From Thermococcus pacificus (GTDB taxonomy: Archaea > Methanobacteriota_B > Thermococci > Thermococcales > Thermococcaceae), in contig NZ_CP015102.1 in assembly GCF_002214485.1 (NCBI RefSeq), positions 1,426,001 to 1,490,000 on the forward strand: 64,000 nt of DNA. Reading direction: 5' to 3'. Position 1 is the first letter of the stretch. Every line of letters starts with the position of its first letter. Of the stretch, positions 9,009 to 17,444 are shown one piece after another. The translations under genes and the position numbers were made by a program. Below the pieces are notes generated by a model, which was given only the letters and a program-made list of their open reading frames with translations, had not been told where the DNA came from and searched no databases.

Positions 9009-9470
9009 TTATCCGAACAGACCCAGCGCCGGGCCAAGGGTTATCGCCATGCTGAACAGCCCGCCGAGGAGGAGGGCCAAAAACGCCCTATTCTCCTCCA
9101 CCGCGAGTATATAAGCCGCTAAAGCACCGGTCCATACGCCGGTTCCAGGGAGGGGAATCGCTACGAAGATGAAGAGGCCCCAGAAACCCCACTTCTCGAC
9201 GTAGGGGTGTGCCTTTTTCCTCACTCTCTCGACGTAGTAGAGGTAGAGGTGAGCTATTTTCCTCAAGGGGGTTCTCTCAAGCCAGAGCATAACGCGGTCT
9301 ATGTATGGAAGGACTGCAGGAAGGATGACAGAGAGGAACAGGACGCCGAGGGATGCCGCTAAGAGCGTCTCCCACAGGGAATACCCCCTTCCTATGCTAT
9401 AGACTATCGCGTAGCGTCCCTCGAATGTCGGGATGAGCGAGAGCAGGAAGACCTGAAGGAACTCATTCAA
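9009..9470 (-). CDS. Small multidrug export family membrane protein (PF06695 type)
   Basis: A 153-aa integral membrane protein with four or five helices. It starts MNEFLQVFLLSLIPTFEGRY, the hallmark of the family, where the P-T-x-E-G-R-x-A/G-I motif recurs. Later it has GLFIFVAIPLPGTGVWTGAL, the second half-repeat motif, like the re-entrant loop of the related DedA/VTT families. Transport activity is only presumed from the family name. Its start overlaps the 3' end of the upstream PAP2 gene by 8 bases, so translation is probably coupled. Confidence 0.85.
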   Translation of the reverse strand: MNEFLQVFLLSLIPTFEGRYAIVYSIGRGYSLWETLLAASLGVLFLSVILPAVLPYIDRVMLWLERTPLRKIAHLYLYYVERVRKKAHPYVEKWGFWGLFIFVAIPLPGTGVWTGALAAYILAVEENRAFLALLLGGLFSMAITLGPALGLFG

Positions 9471-10113
9471 CGTTCAGCACCCCCAGTTTAAGCGCATTCA
9501 CGACGGCGCGGTAGTAGGGGAGCCACCACTCTTCGGTCATCTCGACCAGCAAGGCAACCCACGGCCCGAGGAACGCTGAAAAGAGCACGTCGCTGAACCA
9601 GTGGGCGTGGAGGAAAAGCCTTGAAAGGCCTACTCCAAGCGCCCAGCCCCACCAGAGCGGCCAGAGCCTCTTCCAGCGTCTGCTCAGGAAATACGCAAGC
9701 ACGGCAGCCCTTGTTGTGTGGCCCGAGGGGAAGGCAAAGTAGTCAGCGTTCTTTATTGCTTCGAACAAACTCCAGTGAACCTGAGCCTCTCCAGGCCGGG
9801 GGACACTGGTTAGAACCTTTAACAGGCCCACTATGACCATAGAGACCGCAATACCGGCGGTTAGTTCAAGGGTGAACCTGCTTAACCTCCCCCTTTCCTT
9901 GAAATCCCACAGGAGAAAGAGAAGGATGTAAACGGCAGTGAGGGCGAAGCTCGCCGTGTCCGTGAAGGCACTGGTCAGGGGCCCGCCCGAAGGAAGGACC
10001 GAGTTCACCCACTCGTTTACCCCGCTAAATGCTCCGGTTATCTGCAGGGTCAAGAGGGCAAAGAGCGCGAGCGTGAGTGCCAGGAAACCTCTTTTGTGTT
10101 CAGACTTTGCCAT
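9463..10113 (-). CDS. PAP2-family membrane phosphatase
   Basis: A 216-aa protein with about six helices. It carries the three phosphatase motifs of the type 2 phosphatidic acid phosphatase family: KVLTSVPRP (motif 1), FPSGHTTRA (motif 2, catalytic His) and SRLFLHAHWFSDV (motif 3). Members dephosphorylate lipid phosphates such as isoprenyl pyrophosphates at the outer membrane face. In archaea this would concern polyprenyl or archaetidyl substrates, but the substrate is not deducible here. Its 3' end overlaps the small multidrug export gene. Confidence 0.9.
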   Translation of the reverse strand: MAKSEHKRGFLALTLALFALLTLQITGAFSGVNEWVNSVLPSGGPLTSAFTDTASFALTAVYILLFLLWDFKERGRLSRFTLELTAGIAVSMVIVGLLKVLTSVPRPGEAQVHWSLFEAIKNADYFAFPSGHTTRAAVLAYFLSRRWKRLWPLWWGWALGVGLSRLFLHAHWFSDVLFSAFLGPWVALLVEMTEEWWLPYYRAVVNALKLGVLNVE

Positions 10114-10169
10114 GGCACCCTAAAAACGGTCGGGGCAGTAAAAAAGCTTTTCCTTGTCGAACTCCTGAG

Positions 10170-10757
10170 TTAGATAACCCCTGCCGCGTAGAGCGCGTGG
10201 TAGGTTTTGAGCAGCGCGTTCTGAACCTTTTTCGGCCCGAAGGTTCTGACGGCCCTTCCGAGGCCTTCGTTGTAAATGCGCCTCATTATGAAGTCGGTCT
10301 CACGATTGAGGTTCAGCTTCTCCTGATTCTCAAGGTAGAGCCTCGCGATCTCGGCAGGCTCGCGGTAGTTGAGGCCCTTTAGCCACTTGAGCGGAATCCC
10401 GTCGTCAAAGCGCTTTATGACCTCGAAGCCTATGATCGTGACCTCGTCGTCCCCGTAGAGCTCGCCGTAGATCTTGCTGAGCTCCCCCAGGAGTTCTTTG
10501 ACATCGGAGAAGCCGTCAAGCTTTGCATCTTCGTTTGTCAGCTCTTTTACCTTCTTTTTCTCCACACGGGTTATCCTGACTTTGGCTACTGCAGTGTCGC
10601 TCGGGGTCACCACTAGATAGACCTCGCTCCCGGGCTTCGCCTCGTAGTCTCCGTAGCGTACCGTTGTCACCTTGTCGCCGCGCAGGATTCTCGACTTGTA
10701 GGCGGAGTCAATCAGCATGAACTTCCTTATCTGAACCGCCTTCGCTTTCCTCCTCAA
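10170..10757 (-). CDS. ASCH domain protein
   Basis: A 195-aa protein. The N-terminal 110 residues form an ASCH (ASC-1 homology) beta-barrel: [20 protein letters not shown], then [20 protein letters not shown] and [17 protein letters not shown]. This fold is related to PUA and is proposed to bind RNA. The C-terminal helical part is specific to archaeal homologues. The 5' end overlaps the upstream HAD gene by 50 bases. The internal ATG at codon 14 (10718) would cut this overlap to 11 bases and begins exactly at the domain edge, so it is a plausible true start. Confidence 0.85.
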   Translation of the reverse strand: MRRKAKAVQIRKFMLIDSAYKSRILRGDKVTTVRYGDYEAKPGSEVYLVVTPSDTAVAKVRITRVEKKKVKELTNEDAKLDGFSDVKELLGELSKIYGELYGDDEVTIIGFEVIKRFDDGIPLKWLKGLNYREPAEIARLYLENQEKLNLNRETDFIMRRIYNEGLGRAVRTFGPKKVQNALLKTYHALYAAGVI

Positions 10758-11442
10758 GCTTCAACCCCCTCAGGATTTCTGGCAGCTCTTCCAGCGAGCT
10801 TATAGTGAAGTCCGCGTAGTCCAGGTACTCCAGCTCCCTGTCGGCGTACTTCCCGTATTTAAACCATACCGTCCTCATGCCGACCTGCTTCGCCCCGTAT
10901 ATATCAGAGTAAAGCCTATCGCCGACCATTATGGCCTCGCCTGGCTCGACCCCCATCTTCCGGAGGGCTTTCCTGAATATCTTCGGGTGAGGCTTCTTGA
11001 CACCGAGGTGGTCAGAGATGAAGACTCCCCCAAAGTACTCATCGAGCTCCAGGCGGAGTATCTTCTCCCACTGCTTTATCGGGTCGCCGTCGGTGATGAT
11101 GCCGAGCCTGTATCCAGACCGCTGAAGGTCAAGGAGGACCTGCCTGACACCCTTAACCGTCCGCAGGTAGGCGAACTTGGTGTTGTGGTACGAGATGACG
11201 CCCGCCGCTATCCACTTGGGGTTGTTCGGCAGGTCGAGGCGCCTGAGGAGGTAGTCAAAGTGCCTCGAAAAGTTGCTCCCGTACTCGCTTATAAGCTCCA
11301 AGAGCTCTTGGTAGGCAGTATCAAAATCAACGGGAAGGCCGTGCCTCACCATGTTCTCTATTGCGTTCCTCCTCGCCATCTCAGCCAGTTTGGTGGTATC
11401 CACGATGGTATCGTCTAGATCAAAGAACACAACCTTAATCAT
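10708..11442 (-). CDS. HAD-superfamily hydrolase (TIGR02253-like)
   Basis: A 244-aa HAD phosphatase. Motif I is [11 protein letters not shown] (nucleophile Asp), motif [10 protein letters not shown], motif [11 protein letters not shown] and motif [21 protein letters not shown] helical cap lies between motifs I and II, as in subfamily I. Similar Thermococcales proteins are annotated as glyceraldehyde-3-phosphate phosphatase-like, but the substrate cannot be read from the sequence. It precedes and overlaps the ASCH gene in the same operon. Confidence 0.9.
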   Translation of the reverse strand: MIKVVFFDLDDTIVDTTKLAEMARRNAIENMVRHGLPVDFDTAYQELLELISEYGSNFSRHFDYLLRRLDLPNNPKWIAAGVISYHNTKFAYLRTVKGVRQVLLDLQRSGYRLGIITDGDPIKQWEKILRLELDEYFGGVFISDHLGVKKPHPKIFRKALRKMGVEPGEAIMVGDRLYSDIYGAKQVGMRTVWFKYGKYADRELEYLDYADFTISSLEELPEILRGLKLEEESEGGSDKEVHAD

Positions 11443-11477
11443 CCTCCCCCACCGAAGGCTTTTAGCTCAGGGAGTAT

Positions 11478-11888
11478 TTAACCCTTCCCGATGTCGAGGA
11501 ACTGCCCCTTCCTTTGAGAGGCCTCCCTCCTGGCCCAGCGCATGGCCTGGAAGTATTCGTCTTCTTCCATCAGCTCGTTAAGGTAGTCCTCCAGCTTCCA
11601 CCCAAGAGCTGTCTCCGTGGTCGTGGCGAAGATGACCCTGCCCGGGTTGAGGGCTTTGACTGAGCGGATAACTTCTTTCAACTCCTCGTTGCTGAGGCCG
11701 TGCATTATGACGAACTTCCTGAGGTGCCAGTTGCTGGAACCGCTCAGTTCTCCGGCCTTCGCCACTATTTCGCTCACGACCCAGTCCCTGCAGTACTCGG
11801 GAACCTCAAAGACACCCAGCCCATCGAGGGATGCTCTGACGGCCTCCGCTTCATCCGGGCTGAAACCTACTAGAAGAACCTTCCCCAT
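11478..11888 (-). CDS. DUF3783 domain protein
   Basis: A 136-aa soluble protein with a Rossmann-like start ([20 protein letters not shown]) and the segment FVIMHGLSNEELKEVI...GRVIFATTTETALGWKLEDY. The latter is the DUF3783 signature, found in methanogens and Thermococcales. No function is known. The start ATG shares one base with the stop of the sirtuin gene (TAATG), so the two are translationally coupled. Confidence 0.8.
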   Translation of the reverse strand: MGKVLLVGFSPDEAEAVRASLDGLGVFEVPEYCRDWVVSEIVAKAGELSGSSNWHLRKFVIMHGLSNEELKEVIRSVKALNPGRVIFATTTETALGWKLEDYLNELMEEDEYFQAMRWARREASQRKGQFLDIGKG

Positions 11889-12640
11889 TACATCAGCCTC
11901 CTTACCCTTTCCATCAGCTTTTCCATGGCTTCTCCCGCAGGACAGCGCAGGAAAACGTCGGCTATGGGCGTTATTCCGCTCTCCTCCGGGTTCACCTCGA
12001 TGACCTTTCCCCCGGTTTCCTTGACGATCTGGGGTATGTAGGCCGCAGGATAAACGACGCCGCTTGTGCCTATGACGAGGACGAGGTCGGCCCTCTCTGC
12101 GAGTTTGAATGCCTCTTCGAGCGTCTTCCTAGGGAGCGGCTCGCCAAACCACACCACGTCCGGCCTCAGGAGAGAGCCGCACTCCGGGCACTTCGGGAGG
12201 TCTTTCTCCTCCAGAAACTCATCAAGCCTGCCGCTCTCCTTGAGGTTTTCCCTGTAGGAACAGGAGGTGCACCTGACCCTGAAGATGTTGCCGTGGAGCT
12301 CAATGATTCTCCTGCTTCCGGCTTCGCGATGGAGGTCGTCGACGTTCTGAGTGATGACCGCCTTGAGGATGCCCATCTCCTCAAGCTCCGCCAGGGCGTA
12401 GTGTGCCCTGTTGGGTTTTGCATTCCTTATCAGCCCCATCCTCCACCTGTAGAAGCTCCAGACGAGGTGTGGGTCCTTCCTGAACGCCTCGGGAGTGGCC
12501 AGCTCCTCGGGCCTGTGCTTCTTCCAGAGGCCGTTGAAGCCCCTGAACGTCGGAACCCCGCTTTCAGCGCTTATTCCGGCACCGGTAAAAGCAATCGCAA
12601 ACCTTGAGCGTGCCAGCAGTTTGGCGGCTTCCTCTATCAT
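11888..12640 (-). CDS. cobB: NAD-dependent protein deacylase, Sir2 family
   Basis: Sirtuin of 250 aa, which uses NAD+ to remove acyl groups from lysine. It shows the Rossmann motif [15 protein letters not shown], catalytic [13 protein letters not shown]...ELHGNI (His), the four-Cys zinc site (CTSC...CPEC) and [10 protein letters not shown]. The YxxR pair (FYRWRM) of class III sirtuins is present, which in SIRT5/CobB favours succinyl or malonyl lysine. An archaeal role in chromatin (Alba) deacetylation is known for related proteins, but the target here is inferred. It is the first gene of a minus-strand group with DUF3783. Confidence 0.95.
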   Translation of the reverse strand: MIEEAAKLLARSRFAIAFTGAGISAESGVPTFRGFNGLWKKHRPEELATPEAFRKDPHLVWSFYRWRMGLIRNAKPNRAHYALAELEEMGILKAVITQNVDDLHREAGSRRIIELHGNIFRVRCTSCSYRENLKESGRLDEFLEEKDLPKCPECGSLLRPDVVWFGEPLPRKTLEEAFKLAERADLVLVIGTSGVVYPAAYIPQIVKETGGKVIEVNPEESGITPIADVFLRCPAGEAMEKLMERVRRLM

Positions 12641-12787
12641 GGTTCCAACTATTCGGCATTCCTTAAAAATCCTGCCCGCCGTTTAGGAGACCAGAACTGG
12701 TTCTCGAATAATCTTTTAAGAAGAATTCATATTTTCGTGCGAGAGTTTAAATTGTATCCATGGGCACATTCAGGAGGAGGTGTGAGG

Positions 12788-13984
12788 ATGCCAGTGAGCG
12801 ATGGTGTTCCCAGGAGTAAGGTCACAACATCACACGGTCACTACTACGCTGAGAGGGTGGCACTGGCGAGACGGAAGAAGCTCAGGCGGAAGGCGACCCT
12901 CATACAGCTCATGCGGAAGAGGAAGGGGGTTGCAGCTATAAGGACGAGCACGATACGGGTGGAAAAGGCGCACATATCAAAGAGTGAGGCCCTCGCGATA
13001 CTCATCGGAACGCAGATAGGTGCCGGAGTCCTCGGACTCCCCTACGCCGCGAGCAAGGTCGGTCTCATTCCTGCCCTTGGAGTTCTTATTGGGGTAATGC
13101 TCCTCATGCTCGGAACGGCCTTCATAGTGCTCAGGTTCAGCGCCGAGATGGGCGGAGCCCAGATGAGCACTATAGCCAGCAGGACCCTCGGCAAAGCCGG
13201 CGGCTGGCTCATGTACCTCAGCATAACCCTGATGAGCTTTGGGGCCCTGCTGGCTTACATGGCTGGGATGGGACAGGTGTTCGCGAGCCTCTTTGGTGTC
13301 AGTGAGACGATTGGCGGCGCCATATTCTGGGTTCTGGCATCGTTAGTGGTCTACCACGGCCTCGAAGCGAGCGGAAAGACCGAGCTTATAATGAGCTACA
13401 TCATGCTCGCCCTCTTCATCGGCGTCACCTTCATGCTGGTTCCCCACGCGAAGCTGGAGAACGGGCTCTACGCCGACCTATCTGGACTCCTGAGCATAAT
13501 GGGCGTTGCCATCTTCGCCCTCGGCTGCCACACCATCATACCGGACGTCTACAAGGGGCTCGGAAGCTACGAGAAAACGAGGAAGGTGCTCGTGCTGGCT
13601 TTCCTTATACCCACAGTCATCTACGCGGTATTCATGGCATCGTTCCTCCTCGTCTTCGGCAGGGGAACTCCTGAGGTGGCTACACAGGGCCTTGAGTCCC
13701 TCTACGGCAGGGCCGGCTGGCTCGTGGGCAACCTCATTCCGCTGCTCGCGATAACGACGAGCTACATAGGCATAGCTTTGGCACAGCAGAGCAATAGCGA
13801 GGAGTTCGTGAGGCTCAGGAAGCCTATTGCATGGGCCCTGACGGTGGTTCCGCCGGCCATTGTTTACTTTGCGGGTGTCAGAAACTTCGCCGACGTCTTA
13901 GCGTTTGCTGGTGACACAGGGGACATGCTGGCCTTCATTGTGCTTCCCGTGCTCATGTGGCTGTCAGCGAAGCTTCGGAAGTGA
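12788..13984 (+). CDS. Amino acid permease (AAAP/aromatic permease type)
   Basis: A 398-aa secondary transporter of the APC superfamily with about 11 helices. The first helix has the unwound motif IGTQIGAGVLGLPYAASKVG, where the G-x-G-x-L-G-L-P-Y pattern is characteristic. A 58-residue N-terminal extension is strongly basic (RRKKLRRKATLIQLMRKRKG) and cytosolic. Such a tail is longer than in bacterial relatives. ATG 12788 follows AGGAGGTG at 12775-12782 with ideal spacing; the ORF extends 17 codons further upstream but without a binding site. The substrate is not certain. Confidence 0.88.
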   Translation: MPVSDGVPRSKVTTSHGHYYAERVALARRKKLRRKATLIQLMRKRKGVAAIRTSTIRVEKAHISKSEALAILIGTQIGAGVLGLPYAASKVGLIPALGVLIGVMLLMLGTAFIVLRFSAEMGGAQMSTIASRTLGKAGGWLMYLSITLMSFGALLAYMAGMGQVFASLFGVSETIGGAIFWVLASLVVYHGLEASGKTELIMSYIMLALFIGVTFMLVPHAKLENGLYADLSGLLSIMGVAIFALGCHTIIPDVYKGLGSYEKTRKVLVLAFLIPTVIYAVFMASFLLVFGRGTPEVATQGLESLYGRAGWLVGNLIPLLAITTSYIGIALAQQSNSEEFVRLRKPIAWALTVVPPAIVYFAGVRNFADVLAFAGDTGDMLAFIVLPVLMWLSAKLRK

Positions 13985-14047
13985 AATCCTCACTCCTTCT
14001 TTTTCCCATACTGCAGTGTACATTTCTGCGCACGTGCACACGTTAGG

Positions 14048-14062
14048 TAAGATTTATATTCC
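14048..14062 (+). promoter_or_regulatory. TATA element of glyA
   Basis: The sequence TAAGATTTATATTCC lies 32-46 bases before the glyA ATG, with GAGGTG at 14082-14087 as ribosome binding site. The TTTATATT core is a strong archaeal TATA box. Confidence 0.6.
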
Positions 14063-14093
14063 CCCCGTTCAAATCCCCATCGAGGTGTTTCCC

Positions 14094-15383
14094 ATGGCTG
14101 AAGGATATAGAGAATACCGCGACAAGGTTCTGGACTTTATTGAGGAGCACGAGAACTGGAGGAAGCACACGATAAACCTCATAGCGAGCGAAAACGTGAC
14201 TTCTCCAAGCGTTACCCGCGCCGTTGCCAGCGGCTTCATGCACAAGTACGCAGAAGGCTGGCCGAGGCAGAGGTACTACCAGGGCTGCAAGTACGTTGAC
14301 GAGGTCGAGCTCATCGGCGTCGAGCTCTTCACAAAGCTCTTCGGGAGTGACTTCGCCGATTTAAGGCCGATTTCCGGAACCAACGCCAACCAGGCGGTTT
14401 TCTTCGGTTTGACTCAGCCGGGAGACAAGGCCATAGTTCTCCACACCAGCCACGGTGGCCACATAAGCCACATGCCCTTCGGTGCGGCAGGAATGAGGGG
14501 CCTTGAGGTCTACACCTGGCCCTTCGACAACGAGGAGTTCAACATAGATGTGGACAAGGCGGAGAAGCTCATCCGCGAGGTAGAGCCCAAGATAGTCGTA
14601 TTCGGCGGCTCGCTCTTCCCGTTCCCGCACCCGGTCAAGGAGCTCGCGCCTGTTGCAAAGGAGGTCGGTGCCTACGTCATGTTCGACGCCGCCCACGTCC
14701 TCGGTCTCATAGCCGGAAAGCAGTTCCAGGATCCGCTCAGGGAAGGAGCCGACATAATCACCGCCTCGACCCACAAGACCTTCCCCGGCCCGCAGGGCGG
14801 TGTGATAATCTACAAGAGGTTTGGAGAGACTGAGGAGATAGCCAAGCTCCAGTGGGCCATCTTCCCGGGCGTTCTGAGCAACCACCACCTCCACCACATG
14901 GCCGGAAAGACGATTACCGCGGCGGAGATGCTCGAGTACGGTGAGAAGTACGCGGCTCAGATAGTCAAGAACGCCAAGGCCCTTGCCGCGGCCCTCGCAG
15001 AGGAGGGCTTCAAGGTCATCGGTGAGGACAAGGGCTACACCGAGAGCCACCAGGTCATCGTTGACGTCAGCGACCTTCACGAGGCCGCTGGCGGTTGGGC
15101 GGCACCTCTCCTTGAGGAGGCCGGCATAATCCTCAACAAGAACCTCCTCCCGTGGGACCCGCTCGAGAAGGTCGAGAAGCCGAGCGGTCTGCGCATAGGT
15201 GTCCAGGAGATGACCCGCGTCGGCATGATGGAGGACGACATGAAGGAGATAGCCCACTTCATCAAGCGCGTCCTCCTCGACAAGGAGGACCCGAAGAAGG
15301 TCAGGCGCGACGTCTACGGCTTCCGCGCCGAGTTCCAGAAGGTCTACTACTCCTTCGACTACGGACTCCCGATGAGGGAGTGA
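14094..15383 (+). CDS. glyA: Serine hydroxymethyltransferase
   Basis: PLP enzyme interconverting serine and glycine with a one-carbon carrier (a modified pterin in Thermococcales), 429 aa. Key blocks are NLIASENVTS, GWPRQRYYQGCKYVDEVE, SHGGHISHMPFGA and the PLP-lysine motif ITASTHKTFPGPQGG. The C-terminus (GLRIGVQEMTRVGM) is typical of the archaeal type. ATG 14094 is chosen by alignment to the usual start and by GAGGTG upstream. The frame extends 63 codons further 5' into the preceding gene without support. Monocistronic, with a strong promoter. Confidence 0.97.
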   Translation: MAEGYREYRDKVLDFIEEHENWRKHTINLIASENVTSPSVTRAVASGFMHKYAEGWPRQRYYQGCKYVDEVELIGVELFTKLFGSDFADLRPISGTNANQAVFFGLTQPGDKAIVLHTSHGGHISHMPFGAAGMRGLEVYTWPFDNEEFNIDVDKAEKLIREVEPKIVVFGGSLFPFPHPVKELAPVAKEVGAYVMFDAAHVLGLIAGKQFQDPLREGADIITASTHKTFPGPQGGVIIYKRFGETEEIAKLQWAIFPGVLSNHHLHHMAGKTITAAEMLEYGEKYAAQIVKNAKALAAALAEEGFKVIGEDKGYTESHQVIVDVSDLHEAAGGWAAPLLEEAGIILNKNLLPWDPLEKVEKPSGLRIGVQEMTRVGMMEDDMKEIAHFIKRVLLDKEDPKKVRRDVYGFRAEFQKVYYSFDYGLPMRE

Positions 15384-15470
15384 CCCCTTTCCATTCTTTC
15401 ATTTCAAGCCGGTTCGAAGCGTTGGGAACCGTTAAAAGGATTTCTGCACACTCTAATTTGGTGGTGTGGC

Positions 15471-15920
15471 ATGAGAAAGGTCATTCCCGTTCTGCTGATA
15501 ATCCTCCTGGTTCCGGTCGGGTATTACTTCGCTTCGTACTGGGGAAGCCCTGCCGACGGCTCCTCCGGCGGGAAAGATCTCACCCACACCTCCCCGGATA
15601 GCGGGTTGGGTACCGAGACTCTGCTGAAGCTTGATAAAACCGTCTACTCCCCCAACGACACGATGCTCATAACGATAACCAACAAAGGGGACGGCAACAT
15701 CACGACGGGCTACGCCTTCAGGCTCTACAGGCTGGAGAACGGGACGTGGAATGAGGTTCCCGTCAACCTGGTTTTCATCGAGGTTGCGGTCGTTATCGAG
15801 CCCGGGAAGAGCTGGGAGCAGAAGGTGAACCTGGCCGACCTCAAACTCGATCAGGGACACTACAGGATAGTAAAGACGGTCTCCGTCACCGACCCGGTGA
15901 CCAAAATGGCGCTGGCCTAG
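15471..15920 (+). CDS. Exported Ig-like domain protein, paralogue 1 (3' end frameshifted)
   Basis: First of three tandem paralogues. It has an N-terminal hydrophobic anchor or signal (VIPVLLIILLVPVGYYFASY), a low-complexity linker and one beta-sandwich domain. The domain carries the shared pattern LDKTVYSPNDTMLITITNKG, then FRLYRLENGTWNEV, EPGKSWEQ and GHYRIVKTVSV. The annotated frame stops at 15918-15920 after TKMALA. A -1 shift at the A-run 15903-15906 instead gives NGAGLDVWAEFDVRE and a stop at 15950-15952. That ending matches the two paralogues (SAEFEVVE, GSVEFEILP), so the true C-terminus was probably there. Function unknown; it acts outside the membrane. Confidence 0.75.
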   Translation: MRKVIPVLLIILLVPVGYYFASYWGSPADGSSGGKDLTHTSPDSGLGTETLLKLDKTVYSPNDTMLITITNKGDGNITTGYAFRLYRLENGTWNEVPVNLVFIEVAVVIEPGKSWEQKVNLADLKLDQGHYRIVKTVSVTDPVTKMALA

Positions 15921-15965
15921 ATGTATGGGCTGAGTTCGACGTGAGGGAGTGATGGGGGCCGGCCG

Positions 15966-16436
15966 GTGAATCGATTCCTGACCGCTTTCGCCGTTCTCAT
16001 TATTGTTCTTGGAATTTTCTACGTCGGGACAAACGAGACCTCCAAAAATACATCCTCCGATACCGGGACCGCCGTCATGAGGCTCGACAAAGAGGTTTAT
16101 CACGCCGGAGACGACCTCACCCTTACCATAATCAACACCGGGAGCGAGACACTGCTCGTGGGGGCTTCATACAGGCTCTACAGGCTGGAAAACGGAGAGT
16201 GGAAAGAGCTCGACCTCGGGTTCTCTTTCACAGGCATAGGCTACACGATACCTCCCGGTGGCAACTGGACTCAGGTTGTTCCGCTCGTTACACATGTTTC
16301 TGACGGCGCTGGAAAGCTTGAGCCGCTGCCTCCTGGCAAGTACAGGATTACAAAGATGGTAACCATCGAGAGGGGCCGGTGCGGGAGGGGGAGCGATGAG
16401 ATAACCCTCTCCGCTGAGTTCGAGGTGGTGGAATGA
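15966..16436 (+). CDS. Exported Ig-like domain protein, paralogue 2
   Basis: A 156-aa protein with an N-terminal membrane segment (FLTAFAVLIIVLGIFYVG) and one extracellular beta-sandwich domain (LDKEVYHAGDDLTLTIINTG, YRLYRLENGEWKEL, IPPGGNWTQ, PPGKYRITKMVTI, SAEFEVVE). It has a Cys in the C-terminal loop. The domain looks like the bacterial immunoglobulin-like domains found next to membrane anchors. GTG 15966 is the start and sits 14 bases after the restored end of paralogue 1. The gene overlaps paralogue 3 by ATGA. Probably one operon of surface proteins. Confidence 0.75.
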   Translation: MNRFLTAFAVLIIVLGIFYVGTNETSKNTSSDTGTAVMRLDKEVYHAGDDLTLTIINTGSETLLVGASYRLYRLENGEWKELDLGFSFTGIGYTIPPGGNWTQVVPLVTHVSDGAGKLEPLPPGKYRITKMVTIERGRCGRGSDEITLSAEFEVVE

Positions 16437-16861
16437 GGTGGAAAACCAGTGCGGCTATTGTCGTTCTAATTCTCCTGATCTGGGGCCTCACCGGCTCGCA
16501 CTTTTACATGGGCCTTGATAAGGAGAGTTATCACCCGGGAGAGGAGCCTGTTCTCACATTAAGGAACACGGGTATACTCCCAATCTACTTCGGCCAGCCC
16601 TACACTCTCTACCGCCGGGAGAACGGAACTTGGGTCCGCGTTAGGCAGGGCTTCTTCTTCAACTCCCTCCTCTATGACCTGCTCCCCTTTGGCTCGTGGA
16701 AACAGGAAATCGCCCTGAAGTACCTGCCGGAGAACGAAAGCGCCGGAACCGTTCCCACGCTTTACAATCTCCCACCGGGGGAATACAGGCTCGTCAAAGA
16801 AATCTGCGGCTGGCCACGGGGCTGTGTGAACGGCAGCGTCGAGTTCGAGATACTCCCATGA
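16433..16861 (+). CDS. Exported Ig-like domain protein, paralogue 3
   Basis: A 142-aa protein with an N-terminal hydrophobic anchor (AAIVVLILLIWGLTGSHF) and one Ig-like domain (LDKESYHPGEEPVLTLRNTG, YTLYRRENGTWVRV, PPGEYRLVKEICG, GSVEFEILP). It carries two Cys near the end (ICGWPRGC), which may form a disulphide outside the cell. It begins inside the stop of paralogue 2 (ATGA overlap). Together the three genes look like recent tandem duplications that have diverged strongly. Confidence 0.75.
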   Translation: MRWKTSAAIVVLILLIWGLTGSHFYMGLDKESYHPGEEPVLTLRNTGILPIYFGQPYTLYRRENGTWVRVRQGFFFNSLLYDLLPFGSWKQEIALKYLPENESAGTVPTLYNLPPGEYRLVKEICGWPRGCVNGSVEFEILP

Positions 16862-16865
16862 TCGG

Positions 16866-16880
16866 AGCAAAACTTTTTAT
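16866..16880 (+). promoter_or_regulatory. TATA element of the tfs-pcn gene group
   Basis: The sequence CAAAACTTTTTATCC lies about 45-59 bases before the tfs ATG. TTTTTAT is a standard Thermococcales TATA core, and this is the only strong one before tfs. Confidence 0.5.
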
Positions 16881-16924
16881 CCTCCTCCCACATACCCAGC
16901 CCTCGGCTAAAGGGGTGATAAAAG

Positions 16925-17257
16925 ATGAAGTTTTGTCCAAAGTGCGGTAACCTCATGCTTCCGGACAGGAAGAGGAAGGTCTGGGTCTGCCGTTCCTGTG
17001 GCTACGAGGAGCCCTTCGACGAGGAGAAGGACAGGGAGAAGACAAAGATTACCCAGAAGGTCGAGCACAAACCCGACGAGGGCATAATCGTCGTTGAGCA
17101 GGACGTAAAGACCTTGCCAACCACGAAGGTAACCTGCCCCAAGTGCGGCAACGACACCGCCTACTGGTGGGAGATGCAAACCCGCGCTGGAGACGAGCCG
17201 AGCACGATATTCTACAAGTGCACCAAGTGCGGCCACGTCTGGAGGGCCTACGAGTGA
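16925..17257 (+). CDS. tfs: Transcription factor S (TFIIS/RpoM-like)
   Basis: A 110-aa archaeal TFS that stimulates transcript cleavage by stalled RNA polymerase. The N-terminal zinc ribbon is CPKCGNLMLPD...CRSCGYEE. The C-terminal zinc ribbon is CPKCGNDTAYWWEMQTRAGD followed by EPSTIFYKCTKCGHVWR, with the acidic DE tip (GDEPS) that reaches the active site. Length and order are standard. It starts the tfs - small ORF - pcn - gins51 group and overlaps the next gene by GTGA. Confidence 0.97.
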   Translation: MKFCPKCGNLMLPDRKRKVWVCRSCGYEEPFDEEKDREKTKITQKVEHKPDEGIIVVEQDVKTLPTTKVTCPKCGNDTAYWWEMQTRAGDEPSTIFYKCTKCGHVWRAYE

Positions 17258-17442
17258 CCCGGACCAACTCCCGCGAGCTTACCGAACTAGAGAAGGAAAC
17301 CCTCAGGAAGCTCGCGGAGAAGGCCCTGAAGGAGCTGGAAGAGGCCTACCGCAGGATACCCGAGGCCGACAACGGAAAAGCTTATTTATTCCGCGGAAAA
17401 GAAAGGGTTAGGCTGATGCTCGATATACTAAAGGAGGGGTAA
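17254..17442 (+). CDS. Small conserved helical protein between tfs and pcn (62 aa)
   Basis: A 62-aa protein starting at GTG 17254, which overlaps the tfs stop (GTGA). The frame ends 2 bases before the pcn start. The sequence is highly charged and helical (ELEKETLRKLAEKALKELEE), consistent with a short coiled coil, and has no motif I recognise. Its last third also contains an AGCTTATTTATTCC stretch (about 17380-17394) that could be an internal promoter for pcn. The tight packing supports a real gene. Confidence 0.7.
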   Translation: MTRTNSRELTELEKETLRKLAEKALKELEEAYRRIPEADNGKAYLFRGKERVRLMLDILKEG

Positions 17443-17444
17443 AG

